From contig JAAZJO010000002.1 of the NCBI GenBank assembly GCA_012800315.1, forward strand, positions 1 through 38,022: 38,022 bases of DNA, written 5' to 3'. The notes below the pieces were generated by a model. It made no database searches. It was not told where the DNA came from and saw nothing but the letters and a program-made list of their open reading frames with translations. The DNA is from Candidatus Falkowiibacteriota bacterium (GTDB lineage Bacteria; Patescibacteriota; Patescibacteriia; Patescibacteriales; UBA12465). Position 1 is the stretch's first letter. Each line of letters opens with the position of its first letter. The position numbers and the translations under genes are program-made. Below are positions 18,178-27,867 of the stretch, piece by piece.

Positions 18178-19983
18178 ATGAGTTTGAAAATAAATTGGCA
18201 AAAATGGGGTAATTTAATCATCGTCAGCCTTCTGGCGTTTATTTTTTTTATTTCCACTGCTTGTTTTAATTATTACACCCAGGATCAAGATTATGTAAAA
18301 TGGGCTTCTCCAGACGAGACAGCCAATTATTATTTTAGTAAAGAATTCGCTGAAAATAGCCAATTATCCTACTTTGATTCAGCGGCGGTTATCGGAGATA
18401 ATATGGTTATGCCGCGCAGTTTGCGTAGTGATTTTGGCTGGATAAAGCCAGTTAGTTTTTTAGGCATCTCTTTAACTTATGGCAGCCTTGCTAAGATTTT
18501 TGGGGTGCAAACTATTCCATATTTAACTCCCTTTTTAGCTGCCTTAGGAATAGTCTTTTTTTATTTATTAATATCCCGAATTTTTGCTAGTCAACGCATT
18601 GGCTTGATTTCTGCTTTTCTGCTCGCCAGTTTTCCGGTCTATATCTATTACACCGTCAGAAGCATGTTTCATAATGTCTTATTTATTGTATTTTTAATAT
18701 TCGGGATATATTTTTTTGTTTTAGCCTTAGGAGAAAAAAGAAAGGATAAAATTAGAGAGGAGCTAAGAGCAAAGTTTTTTAAATTTAAATTTGAGCATGA
18801 GCGATTTTTTAAAATTATAGCTGCTTTATTTTCTGGCATTTTCATTGGCCTAGCCATAATTACGAGAACTTCAGAAATTATTTGGCTTTTGCCCGCTTTA
18901 GCTATAATTTGGATTTTTTATATTCGTCGTTTTGGTTTAATTAAATTAATTATTTTCTGTGTTGGTGTAGTAACCGCTTTAATGCCAGCCATTTATTGGA
19001 ACAATGTTTTATATCAAAACTCTTTTCGGGGCGGTTATAATGAAATGAATCGTTCTTTAGATGAAATTTTTAATGCTAGTGCTGAAGTTTTTAATCATTC
19101 TTGGAGAGGCGGTCTGGAGCAATATAAGGCTTATTATCAAACGATTAAAAAGAATATTTTTTATTTTGGTTTTGAGAAAGAGCAGTCAATTGAGATGTTT
19201 AATCGTTATGTTGTTGAGATGTTTCCAGTTTTAACTTATTTAGGCTTGTTTGGTTTTTTATTATTAGTAGTACATAATATAAAACATTTTAAAAAGAAGT
19301 ACTTAGTTTATACTTTGGTTTGGTTAGCTTTGGGGGTGATTCTGGTATTTTATTATGGTAGTTGGCAGTTTAATGATAATCCTAATCCGAATAGTTATAC
19401 TATTGGTAATTCATATACACGATATTGGTTGCCGATTTATTTAATGCTTTTACCCTTAGTCGCTTATGCGATTGTTAGCTTAACGCGCGCTTTATGTTCT
19501 GTGAGCGAAAAAATGTCTCAGAGCATGAAAAACATTGTTTCTAGCGGTCTACAAGCGGCAGCTGTTTTGGGCATTGCTTATCTTGGTATCATGTTTGTTT
19601 TGTTTGGTTCGGAAGAAGGCCTAGTTTATCTTTATCACACTAGTATAGCCGAAAAAAAGAATGCGCAAATAGTTTTTTCTTTAACTGAACCAGATAGTAT
19701 TATTATTACTCAATATTATGACAAGTTCTTTTTTCCGGAACGACGGATAATTATGGGACGTTTGCCGAACGAGGAGATTTTTGCTGCTACGCAAAAACTG
19801 GTTAAATATTATCCAGTTTATTATTACAATTTTTTCTTAAATGAGCAGGATATTAATTATTTAAATGAACGCAAGTTAGCACCTTATAATTTAGAAATTA
19901 AATTGATTAAAAAAATTAATCCCCAGTTTGGTCTATATAAATTAGAGGTGCGCTCAGAGGTTAGTTTGCCTGAAGAAAATTAA
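18178..19983 (+). CDS. GT39/ArnT-like membrane glycosyltransferase
   Basis: N-terminal TM followed by a SPDETANYYFSKEFAE acidic loop, multiple TMs, FASQRIGLISAFLLASFPVYIYYTVRSMFHN typical of GT-C enzymes. Confidence 0.65.
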   Translation: MSLKINWQKWGNLIIVSLLAFIFFISTACFNYYTQDQDYVKWASPDETANYYFSKEFAENSQLSYFDSAAVIGDNMVMPRSLRSDFGWIKPVSFLGISLTYGSLAKIFGVQTIPYLTPFLAALGIVFFYLLISRIFASQRIGLISAFLLASFPVYIYYTVRSMFHNVLFIVFLIFGIYFFVLALGEKRKDKIREELRAKFFKFKFEHERFFKIIAALFSGIFIGLAIITRTSEIIWLLPALAIIWIFYIRRFGLIKLIIFCVGVVTALMPAIYWNNVLYQNSFRGGYNEMNRSLDEIFNASAEVFNHSWRGGLEQYKAYYQTIKKNIFYFGFEKEQSIEMFNRYVVEMFPVLTYLGLFGFLLLVVHNIKHFKKKYLVYTLVWLALGVILVFYYGSWQFNDNPNPNSYTIGNSYTRYWLPIYLMLLPLVAYAIVSLTRALCSVSEKMSQSMKNIVSSGLQAAAVLGIAYLGIMFVLFGSEEGLVYLYHTSIAEKKNAQIVFSLTEPDSIIITQYYDKFFFPERRIIMGRLPNEEIFAATQKLVKYYPVYYYNFFLNEQDINYLNERKLAPYNLEIKLIKKINPQFGLYKLEVRSEVSLPEEN

Positions 19984-19984
19984 T

Positions 19985-22237
19985 ATGAAAATAAAGAAAT
20001 ATACTTATTATATTTTAACTATCGGCTGCCAGATGAATATTGCTGATAGTGAACGTTTGGCTGCTTTTTTAGAAAAGCAGGGCTTTAGTTTTGAACAAGA
20101 TATAAAAAAGGCAGGAGTAGTAATTATTAATACTTGTGGGGTTAGACAGATGGCTGAGGATCGGGTTTATGGTCTAGTTAATACGATTAAAAAAAATAAC
20201 CCACAAACAATTATTGTTATCACTGGTTGCCTGAGTCGTCGTGAAGATGTTAAAAAGCGCTTAGCGGGGCGAGCTGATATTTTTATACCAACAAGCGAAA
20301 TGATGCAATTGCCAAAAATATTAAAGGGTGGGGTTTTGGCAGAAAAATTTAGTTTAGAGACTAATCGTTTACAGCAGGGAGAAAAATATTTAAGTATTGC
20401 ACCCAAAAGAAATAAAAGTTTTTCGGCTAATGTACCGATTGGTAATGGTTGTGATAATTTTTGCTCCTATTGTGTCGTTCCTTATGCGCGTGGACGTGAA
20501 GTTTATCGTCCAGCTCAAGAGATTGTTAAGGAGCTTAAAAATTTAATTAAGGAAGGCTATAAAGAAATAACTCTAATTGCCCAAAATGTTAATAGCTATC
20601 ATGATAAAAGTTATAATTTCCCTAAATTACTAAAGGCGATTATCAAAATTCCGGGAGATTTTTGGATTAGGTTTGTTTCTAGCCATCCGAAAGATATGAG
20701 TGATGAGCTGATTGCCGTGATGGCTTCTTCAGATAAAATTTGTCACCATGTTCATTTAGCTGTTCAATCGGGTGATGATACTATTTTAAAGAGAATGAAC
20801 CGAAAATATACTGCTCAGCATTTTGAAGATTTAATTGCTAAATTAAGAAAAGCTAAACCAGGTATTGCTATTACTACTGATGTTATTGTTGGTTTTCCGG
20901 GAGAAACTAAAAAACAATTTGAAAATACTGCCAAATTATTTAAGCGCCTAAAATTTGATTTAGCTTATATTGCTCAGTATAGCCCACGCCCAGGAACGGC
21001 AGCGGCGAAAATGAAAGATAATATTGCGCCGACTGAAAAAAAGAGACGGGAAGAAGTTATTAATGATATTTTAAAAGAGACAGCCTTAGAAAATAATAAA
21101 AAATATCTTGGTCAAGAGTTGCGAGTTTTAATTGAGGGCATTAATAAACGAGGGAAGTATTATGGCAAGACTAGCACTTATCAAACGGTTTTAGCTAAAA
21201 CAAAAAAAGCTAATCAAAAATTAATTGGCACTTTTGCTAAAGTTAAAATTAGCAAAGTTTTGCCGTTTGCTTTAGAGGGGGATTTGGTTGATGAGTCAAA
21301 AGCAAAAGTTTTAGTTATTTTAGGAACAACAGCGGCTGGCAAAACAAAACTAGGAGTTAACTTGGCTGCTAAATTTAACGGTGAAATTATTAGTGCTGAT
21401 AGTCGCCAAGTTTATCAAGGAATGGACATTGGGACTGGCAAAGATTTGCAAGATTATAAAATTGCTAATAAAAAAATTAAATATCATTTGATTGATGTGG
21501 TTAGCCCAAAAACTAAGTTTGATTTAGCTCAATATCAAAAATTAGCCCTACAAGCGATTAATGATGTTTTAAAGCGAGGCAAATTGCCAATTATTGTTGG
21601 TGGTTCGGGTTTATATCTTCAAGCAATAGTTGATAATTATCAATTATCCGAGGCTAAGCCAGATTTACAAGTTAGGGCAGCTTTAGAAAAGTTTAGCGCG
21701 GCTGAATTATTTGCTCAATTAACTAAACTAAAACCCGAGTTTGCGGCTCGTTTAAATAATAGTGATAAAAATAATAAACGTCGTTTAATTCGTTATTTAG
21801 AAATTATTAAACAAGAGGCGGCGGACTTACTTAAGAAAGAGACAAAACAAACCGAATTAAAAGAAGAAACTTCTCCTTATAGTTTTTTACTTTTAGGTAT
21901 AGATTGGCCGGATGATATTTTGCGCGAGAGAATTTTTTCTCGGCTACATGATCGCCTAGAGAAAGAGGGAATGGTTCAAGAAGTAGAGCGCTTACAGGCG
22001 GCCGGAGTTTCTTGGGAGAGATTAATGAGTTTTGGTTTAGAATATAAATTTATTAGTCAATATTTACTTGAAAAAATTGACTATGAAACCATGGTTGAAA
22101 AATTAGGTACGGCTATTTATCGTTTTGCTAAACGTCAAAAAACCTGGTTTAAGCGTTGGCAAAAACAAGGGAGAAAAATTACCTGGGTAACTAATTTAAA
22201 AGAGGCCGAAAAAGAGCTTATTAATTTTTTAAGCTAA
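19985..22237 (+). CDS. miaB-miaA: MiaB-MiaA fusion: tRNA-2-methylthio-N6-dimethylallyladenosine synthase (N-term) plus tRNA dimethylallyltransferase (C-term)
   Basis: Residues 1 to about 435: ILTIGCQMNIADSERL, INTCGVRQMAEDRVYG, GNGCDNFCSYCVVPYARGRE (radical SAM CxxxCxxC), TDVIVGFPGET, TRAM domain. Residues about 436-750: VLVILGTTAAGKTKL, SADSRQVYQGMDIGTGK, HLIDVVSP, VGGSGLYLQAIVDNY, RRLIRYLEI, MSFGLEYK. Continuous frame. Confidence 0.95.
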   Translation: MKIKKYTYYILTIGCQMNIADSERLAAFLEKQGFSFEQDIKKAGVVIINTCGVRQMAEDRVYGLVNTIKKNNPQTIIVITGCLSRREDVKKRLAGRADIFIPTSEMMQLPKILKGGVLAEKFSLETNRLQQGEKYLSIAPKRNKSFSANVPIGNGCDNFCSYCVVPYARGREVYRPAQEIVKELKNLIKEGYKEITLIAQNVNSYHDKSYNFPKLLKAIIKIPGDFWIRFVSSHPKDMSDELIAVMASSDKICHHVHLAVQSGDDTILKRMNRKYTAQHFEDLIAKLRKAKPGIAITTDVIVGFPGETKKQFENTAKLFKRLKFDLAYIAQYSPRPGTAAAKMKDNIAPTEKKRREEVINDILKETALENNKKYLGQELRVLIEGINKRGKYYGKTSTYQTVLAKTKKANQKLIGTFAKVKISKVLPFALEGDLVDESKAKVLVILGTTAAGKTKLGVNLAAKFNGEIISADSRQVYQGMDIGTGKDLQDYKIANKKIKYHLIDVVSPKTKFDLAQYQKLALQAINDVLKRGKLPIIVGGSGLYLQAIVDNYQLSEAKPDLQVRAALEKFSAAELFAQLTKLKPEFAARLNNSDKNNKRRLIRYLEIIKQEAADLLKKETKQTELKEETSPYSFLLLGIDWPDDILRERIFSRLHDRLEKEGMVQEVERLQAAGVSWERLMSFGLEYKFISQYLLEKIDYETMVEKLGTAIYRFAKRQKTWFKRWQKQGRKITWVTNLKEAEKELINFLS

Positions 22238-23734
22238 AAATTTTTCTAAAATTTCTTTGATTATTTTAGGATTGGCCCGACCATCTGTTTCAGCCATCAC
22301 TTTTCCAATGAAGAATTTGATTAAAGCTGTTTTGCCCGCTCGGTAGTCAGCTGCTTGATCTGGATTTTCAGTAATTACTTTTTGTACCACAGCTTCTAAT
22401 TCTTTAGTATTATCTATTTGCTCTAAACCCATCGTTTTCATAATATCGGTTGGGTCCCCGCCATTATTGTACATTTCTTCAAGAATTCTTTGGCCAGTTG
22501 AAGAGTTAATTTTTTCTTGATAAATAAGACAAACAAGTTCAGCAAAATTTTCAGCAGTGATATTTATCTCATCAATTCGTTTATTGTCGGCGTTTAAATG
22601 TTTTAGTAATTCATTAGCAATCCAGTTGCCGCCAGCTTTAGATAGACGTCTTTCTTGTCTATTTTCATCATCACCGTGAGCCTCAATCCAGGCATCTAAT
22701 TCAGATAAAACATTTTCTGTCCAATCAGCTAATTTTTTATCAGTGGTTAAGGTTTGGGCCATTTCCGGGGTAAATCTATATTCACGTATAAAACGTTCTT
22801 TTTTTGCTTGTGGCATTTCTGGTAATTTTTTTTCTAGTTTAGCAATCCAGGCTTCATCAATAGTTAGTGGAGGAATATCTGGTTCAGGGAAGTAGCGATA
22901 ATCAGCAGAGCTTTCTTTAATTCTTTGGCTAACAGTTTCATTTTTATTTTCATCCCAGCCACGAGTTTCACCGATAATTTTCTCTCCTTTATTTAAAAGT
23001 TCACTTTGGCGTTTAATTTCAAAATTAATTGCCTTTTCAACTGAGCGAAAAGAATTAATGTTTTTTATTTCCACCTTATTATTTAATTCATATTTAGCTA
23101 GTGGCTTGATTAATCCCTCTTTATATTCCCATTTATTTTTTTCTTGCAAGCTAATATTTATCTCACAACGCATTTCACCTTTTTCCATATTAGCGTCGGA
23201 AATATCAAGATAGCGTAAAATTTGTTGGTAGGTTTGGCAGAATTTTTTTGCCTCACTCGCATTTTTTATTACTGGTTCGGTCACTAATTCCATTAACGGT
23301 GTGCCAGCGCGATTAAAATCTATTAAAGTATAGTTTTTATCTTTAACATGAGTTGATTTTCCAGTATCTTCTTCAAGGTGTAGGCGAGTGATGGCAATGT
23401 TGGTACCATCAACATCTAAATATCCTTCATAGCACAGAGGTAGGTCATATTGAGAAATTTGATAGCCTTTTGGTAAATCAGGATAGAAGTAGTTTTTCCG
23501 ATCAAATTTTGATGTTCTGTTTATTTTACAATGTAGCGCTAAGCCAGTCATAATCGTCCAGTCAATCGCTTCTTTGTTGGGTACTGGTAGAGTGCCGGGG
23601 TGCCCAAGACAGATTGGACAAACGGTCGTATTCGGTTCTTTTTTATTTGTGTCATTATTGCAAGAGCAAAACATTTTGCTTTTAGTTTTTAGTTCGACAT
23701 GGATTTCCAAGCCGATGATAACGTCGTAGTCCAT
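22229..23734 (-). CDS. gatB: Asp-tRNA(Asn)/Glu-tRNA(Gln) amidotransferase subunit B
   Basis: DVIIGLEIHVELKTKSKMFCSC, TTVCPICLGHPGTLPVPN, YFYPDLPKGYQISQYD, RAGTPLMELVTEP, DYRYFPEPDIPPL. Confidence 0.98.
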   Translation of the reverse strand: MDYDVIIGLEIHVELKTKSKMFCSCNNDTNKKEPNTTVCPICLGHPGTLPVPNKEAIDWTIMTGLALHCKINRTSKFDRKNYFYPDLPKGYQISQYDLPLCYEGYLDVDGTNIAITRLHLEEDTGKSTHVKDKNYTLIDFNRAGTPLMELVTEPVIKNASEAKKFCQTYQQILRYLDISDANMEKGEMRCEINISLQEKNKWEYKEGLIKPLAKYELNNKVEIKNINSFRSVEKAINFEIKRQSELLNKGEKIIGETRGWDENKNETVSQRIKESSADYRYFPEPDIPPLTIDEAWIAKLEKKLPEMPQAKKERFIREYRFTPEMAQTLTTDKKLADWTENVLSELDAWIEAHGDDENRQERRLSKAGGNWIANELLKHLNADNKRIDEINITAENFAELVCLIYQEKINSSTGQRILEEMYNNGGDPTDIMKTMGLEQIDNTKELEAVVQKVITENPDQAADYRAGKTALIKFFIGKVMAETDGRANPKIIKEILEKFLA

Positions 23735-23754
23735 AGATTGATATTTTAATGATA

Positions 23755-25020
23755 TTAAAATTTTCCAGTGCTGCCGAAACCGTCAGCTTGACGACTGGTT
23801 TCGTCATTAATATTTTCTTCGCTAATTTCCATTGAGGAAAATTTTTGAATTAGTATTTGAGCAATTTTTTGACCAGGAACAATATTGTAAATATTTTCAC
23901 CCAAGTTTTTTATAATAACTTTTATTTCACCACGATAACTAGAATCAATTACGCCCCCCATTGTTTTAATGCCTTCAGAAGCTAGACCACTTTTATCCCA
24001 AATTAAGCCAACGTAACCAGCGGGAATAGCCATTTTTATTCCAGTTGAAATTAGAGCGTGACCATAGGGAGCGATGGAATAATAATCATTAGCGTATAAA
24101 TCATAGCCGGCATCGCCTTCATGTGCTCTTTGGGGAAGTTTGGCTAGTGGATTTATTTTTTCAACTTTTAAAATAGTTGATTGACAGTTTTGTTTTTCGT
24201 CTAAGATCGGTTTTTCGTTTTGTGAATTAGCTTCTTCTTTAGAAAATATTTTTTTAGAGTCACTTAGTTTAATTTGGCTGCCAATAATATCGGCAATTGG
24301 GCGGAAATATTCCTCTTTCTTATTATTATCTGCTTGTTTGCTAATAAGTTTTTTTACTAGTAGCCAAACTAAGTCAGCAATTTCTTCTCGGCTAATAATA
24401 TTATCATTTTTGGTACAGCTTACTAATTTAAATTCCGGATATTTTTCGGCAATTTCTAGATAAACTTTTTCAGCTTTTTTTAAATGAGTTAAATTATTTT
24501 CATGAATATCTTTTTGGCTGCCTGACCAATCAGAGCGGGCTCTATCTTGGGCTAGTTTTTGAGCTATTTCGGCTTCAACGTGCAAAATGATTGTTAAGTC
24601 TGGCTGAGGAATATTAAAGAGCTCATATTCAAGTTCATGTAGCCAACTAAAGAAAGCCTTTCGTTCTAGCGGATTGTCAATTTTCCCGCCTTGATGACTC
24701 ATGTTTGCGCTCACATAACGATTAGCTAAAACTATTTTGCCATTTTTTAACCAATTACGAATTTCAAAGCTAGCATCAAACCGATCAGCAGCATAAAAAA
24801 TAGAAGCTTGATAAGGAGTAATATCCTCAGCTTGGCCATATTTTCCAGATAAATAATTTTCTACTAGGCCGGCTGATTTTTGGTTATATTGTGGGAAATC
24901 AGCTACTCTAACTTCATAGCCTTCATTTTCTAACTTGGTTTTCAGAAGATTTAGCTGCGTAGTTTTGCCGCTACCATCTGTACCGTCTATGACAATTAGT
25001 TTTCCTGAGTAATTATTCAT
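23755..25020 (-). CDS. tmk-dut: Thymidylate kinase - dUTPase fusion protein
   Basis: N-term IVIDGTDGSGKTTQ, VADFPQYN, ANRYVSANMSHQGGK, DLTIILHVEAE (Tmk). C-term dUTPase motifs AGYDLYA, DKSGLASEG, GVIDSSYRGEI, PGQKIAQILI, GFGSTGKF. About 50-aa linker. Confidence 0.95.
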   Translation of the reverse strand: MNNYSGKLIVIDGTDGSGKTTQLNLLKTKLENEGYEVRVADFPQYNQKSAGLVENYLSGKYGQAEDITPYQASIFYAADRFDASFEIRNWLKNGKIVLANRYVSANMSHQGGKIDNPLERKAFFSWLHELEYELFNIPQPDLTIILHVEAEIAQKLAQDRARSDWSGSQKDIHENNLTHLKKAEKVYLEIAEKYPEFKLVSCTKNDNIISREEIADLVWLLVKKLISKQADNNKKEEYFRPIADIIGSQIKLSDSKKIFSKEEANSQNEKPILDEKQNCQSTILKVEKINPLAKLPQRAHEGDAGYDLYANDYYSIAPYGHALISTGIKMAIPAGYVGLIWDKSGLASEGIKTMGGVIDSSYRGEIKVIIKNLGENIYNIVPGQKIAQILIQKFSSMEISEENINDETSRQADGFGSTGKF

Positions 25021-25029
25021 AGTATTTCT

Positions 25030-25593
25030 TTAATTTTTTAATTCCTCTAATTTTATGATTATTTCTTCAATTTGTCTATAGAGGTTTTTTAAATCACCGT
25101 TATTATCTAATTCATAGTCAGCTAAAGCCATCACTTCTGGGATTTTTAATTCAGTTTCTTTTTGACCATCAGCTAAAAATTGTTCATAGGTTTTTGTGCC
25201 ATCATCAGTATTTTCTTGGCGCTTAGTTAGGCGTTCGTAGCGAGTTTTTGCCTCTGCTTTTACACTAACTAAATAAAAATTGGGCAAAGATTTTAAGTAA
25301 AGGATGTCTTCTTGGCGGCGAATACCATCAATGACAATAATTTCATGATTATCATTTTCAACATCGGCAGTAATTATTTTAGCTAATAAATCTTCGCCAA
25401 ATACTTGACGCAAAGCCGTGGAGATCTTTTGCATATTTTCTCGGGTAATTGGAATATAAAGACGATTAAGTATCTCTCGTAAAATTGCCGAAAATTTATG
25501 ACAACTAGCGCCGTAATTTTCTTCTAAGTATTTTTTAGCTACATCTTTGCCGCTGGCAATTTCACCAACTAGCCCGATAATTATTTTTTTCAT
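25030..25593 (-). CDS. P-loop nucleotide/nucleoside monophosphate kinase-like protein (AAA_18 / dephospho-CoA kinase-like)
   Basis: IIGLVGEIASGKDVAKKYLEE Walker A; EIIVIDGIRRQEDI; located within the thymidylate operon; 4-bp ATGA overlap with the upstream gene. Confidence 0.65.
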   Translation of the reverse strand: MKKIIIGLVGEIASGKDVAKKYLEENYGASCHKFSAILREILNRLYIPITRENMQKISTALRQVFGEDLLAKIITADVENDNHEIIVIDGIRRQEDILYLKSLPNFYLVSVKAEAKTRYERLTKRQENTDDGTKTYEQFLADGQKETELKIPEVMALADYELDNNGDLKNLYRQIEEIIIKLEELKN

Positions 25594-26090
25594 AAAACTT
25601 GATAATGTAACATTATAGTATTTTCATTTAGATTTTTTATCTCTAATAATTTTAAATCAGTTTCTAAATCTTTATTAAATAAAGAAAGACCGGCGCCAAA
25701 TATTTTTGGCTCAACAGTAAGTATTATTTCAGAAATTAGTTTTTTTTCTAAAAAGAGGGAATTCAGAAAAGAACCGCCACCTAAAAGAACAGAAGTGTAG
25801 CCCATTTTTTCTAATTTTTCTAAAACTAACTCTGGCTCACCACTAACCCATTCTACACCCGGAATTGCTTGTTTATTTAAATCTTCGGTAAAGACAACAT
25901 TGAGGCGATCTTTTAAGGGTGCGGGGAAAGTATTAAAAGTATTTTCACCCATCATAACAACGCCGCAAGTTTTAGAAATTTCAACAAATAATTTTTTATC
26001 TTCTCGGCTGGTCCAGTTAGCAAATTGGTTTTTATCTTTGGCAATTTTCCCGTCAACGGTCATTGCCATCATCATAATAACTTTAATCAT
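25590..26090 (-). CDS. Dihydrofolate reductase / RibD C-terminal-fold reductase
   Basis: VIMMMAMTVDGKIAKDKNQFANWTSREDKKLF, GVVMMGENTFNTFP, TSVLLGGGSFLNSLFLEKKLISEIILTVEPKIFG. Confidence 0.85.
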   Translation of the reverse strand: MIKVIMMMAMTVDGKIAKDKNQFANWTSREDKKLFVEISKTCGVVMMGENTFNTFPAPLKDRLNVVFTEDLNKQAIPGVEWVSGEPELVLEKLEKMGYTSVLLGGGSFLNSLFLEKKLISEIILTVEPKIFGAGLSLFNKDLETDLKLLEIKNLNENTIMLHYQVL

Positions 26091-26093
26091 AGT

Positions 26094-26909
26094 TTAAACA
26101 GCAATTGGCGCTTTAATCCCTGGGAGAGGATCATAGCCTTCAAGCCTAAAATCTTCATATTTAAAGGCAAAAATATCTTTAATTTCCGGATTGATAATCA
26201 TTTTTGGCAGGGAACGAGGTTCTCGTGTTAATTGTTCCTTAACTTGTTCAAGGTGGTTACGATAAATATGGAGATCGCCAAAAGTATGAATAAATTCACC
26301 AAGTTTTTTGCCAGTTACTTGAGCCATCATCATTGTTAGCAAGGCATAAGAAGCAATATTAAAAGGTACCCCTAAAAAAATATCAGCACTGCGTTGATAA
26401 AGTTGGCAGGACAAGCGATCATCTTGATCAACATAAAATTGAAATATGGTATGACATGGTGGCGGAGCAGTTTTTTGGCCGCTAATTAATTCTTGTAAGT
26501 CAGCTACATTCCAGCCACTAATAATTATGCGACGAGAATCAGGATTATTTTTAATTAAATCAATCGCTTGAGCTATTTGATTTATTGTTTCTCCATTTTT
26601 TCCTTCCCAAGCAGTCCATTGTTTACCATAAATCGGGCCGAGATCACCATTTTCATCCGCCCACTCATCCCAAATATGAACATTATTATCGTTTAAATAC
26701 TTTATATTAGTGTCTCCTTTGAGAAACCATAATAATTCATGAATAATGGCCCTAGTGTAAAGTTTTTTAGTGGTTAATAAAGGAAAACCTTTATTTAAAT
26801 CATAGCGAACTTGGCGCCCAAAAACAGAAATTGTTCCTGTGCCAGTCCGGTCTTCTTTACCTTGTCCGTTTTCTAAAACATCTCGTAAGAGATCTAAATA
26901 TTGCTTCAT
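26094..26909 (-). CDS. thyA: Thymidylate synthase
   Basis: [57 protein letters not shown] (catalytic Cys), [24 protein letters not shown]. Confidence 0.99.
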   Translation of the reverse strand: MKQYLDLLRDVLENGQGKEDRTGTGTISVFGRQVRYDLNKGFPLLTTKKLYTRAIIHELLWFLKGDTNIKYLNDNNVHIWDEWADENGDLGPIYGKQWTAWEGKNGETINQIAQAIDLIKNNPDSRRIIISGWNVADLQELISGQKTAPPPCHTIFQFYVDQDDRLSCQLYQRSADIFLGVPFNIASYALLTMMMAQVTGKKLGEFIHTFGDLHIYRNHLEQVKEQLTREPRSLPKMIINPEIKDIFAFKYEDFRLEGYDPLPGIKAPIAV

Positions 26910-26920
26910 AGTGTTAATTT

Positions 26921-27430
26921 TTATTGATCAGTGTATTTAATTGTTTCGTTATTGACTAAAGAAAATTCAATGCCAGCCTCTTCAAATATTTCTTTACTTC
27001 TTTTGCTAGCGTGATAATCTTGGGCACAAACGACTCTTTTAATACCGCAGTTAATAATCATTTTGGCGCAAGCATAGCAAGGAGTCATTTTACAATATAA
27101 AGTGCCGCCATTAATAGAAATACCCATGCGCGCTGCTTCACAAATAGCATTTTGTTCAGCGTGAGTTGTCCGGATACAGTGGCGAGTTTGTTGACCGTTT
27201 TCATGGGTAACAGTATGCATTTCATGTCCCACCTCATCACAATGAGCTAAGCCAATCGGAGAACCAACATAACCAGTTGCGATAATGCGGTTATCTCTGG
27301 TAATTACACAACCAGCCCGACCACGATCACAAGAGCCGCGACCACCGACCATTTCCATAATTTTTAGAAAATATTCATCCCAAGATGGACGACGATAGGC
27401 TTCTTTTTTTACCTCATTTTCTTCTGTCAT
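26921..27430 (-). CDS. dCMP deaminase
   Basis: Zinc deaminase motifs [16 protein letters not shown] and [39 protein letters not shown]-terminus. Confidence 0.93.
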   Translation of the reverse strand: MTEENEVKKEAYRRPSWDEYFLKIMEMVGGRGSCDRGRAGCVITRDNRIIATGYVGSPIGLAHCDEVGHEMHTVTHENGQQTRHCIRTTHAEQNAICEAARMGISINGGTLYCKMTPCYACAKMIINCGIKRVVCAQDYHASKRSKEIFEEAGIEFSLVNNETIKYTDQ

Positions 27431-27596
27431 ATTAATAAAATTTAATCTTTTAAATTACTTCTATTTTAACCTATTATTTAAATAAAATAAACCTTGACAA
27501 ATATCGTTTTCTGTCTTTTAAGGCTTTAAAAAAGATGAAAAAAGAGCTATACTATTATTAGGACTTTGCGGTTTTTAATAAATTAATAGACTAAAT

Positions 27597-27863
27597 ATGT
27601 TAAAAAAATTTATTGAAAATTTAGCTAACAATAAAGAAATTTATTTTAATGTTAAGGTTATTCCGGGAGCCCCAAAAACAGAAATTAGGGGTGAAATGGC
27701 AGATGGCACTATTAAAATTGCCTTAGCAGCTAAAGCAGAAAAAGGAGAGGCAAATCGGGAATTAGTGAACTATTTAGCGAAGGCTCTGGGGGTAAGGAAA
27801 TATCAGGTGAAAATTGTTAGCGGTTTAACAGAAAAACATAAATTAATAAGAGTAGGCCGTTAA
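27597..27863 (+). CDS. DUF167/YggU-family protein
   Basis: VKVIPGAPKTEIRGEMADGTIKIALAAKAEKGEANRELVNYLAKALGVRKYQVKIVSGLTEKHKLIRV. Confidence 0.9.
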   Translation: MLKKFIENLANNKEIYFNVKVIPGAPKTEIRGEMADGTIKIALAAKAEKGEANRELVNYLAKALGVRKYQVKIVSGLTEKHKLIRVGR

Positions 27864-27867
27864 AATT

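Noticed and set aside
25900-26231. Overlapping plus-strand ORFs 25900..26097 and 26025..26231
   Set aside because: Antisense to the DHFR-like gene and thyA; no motifs.
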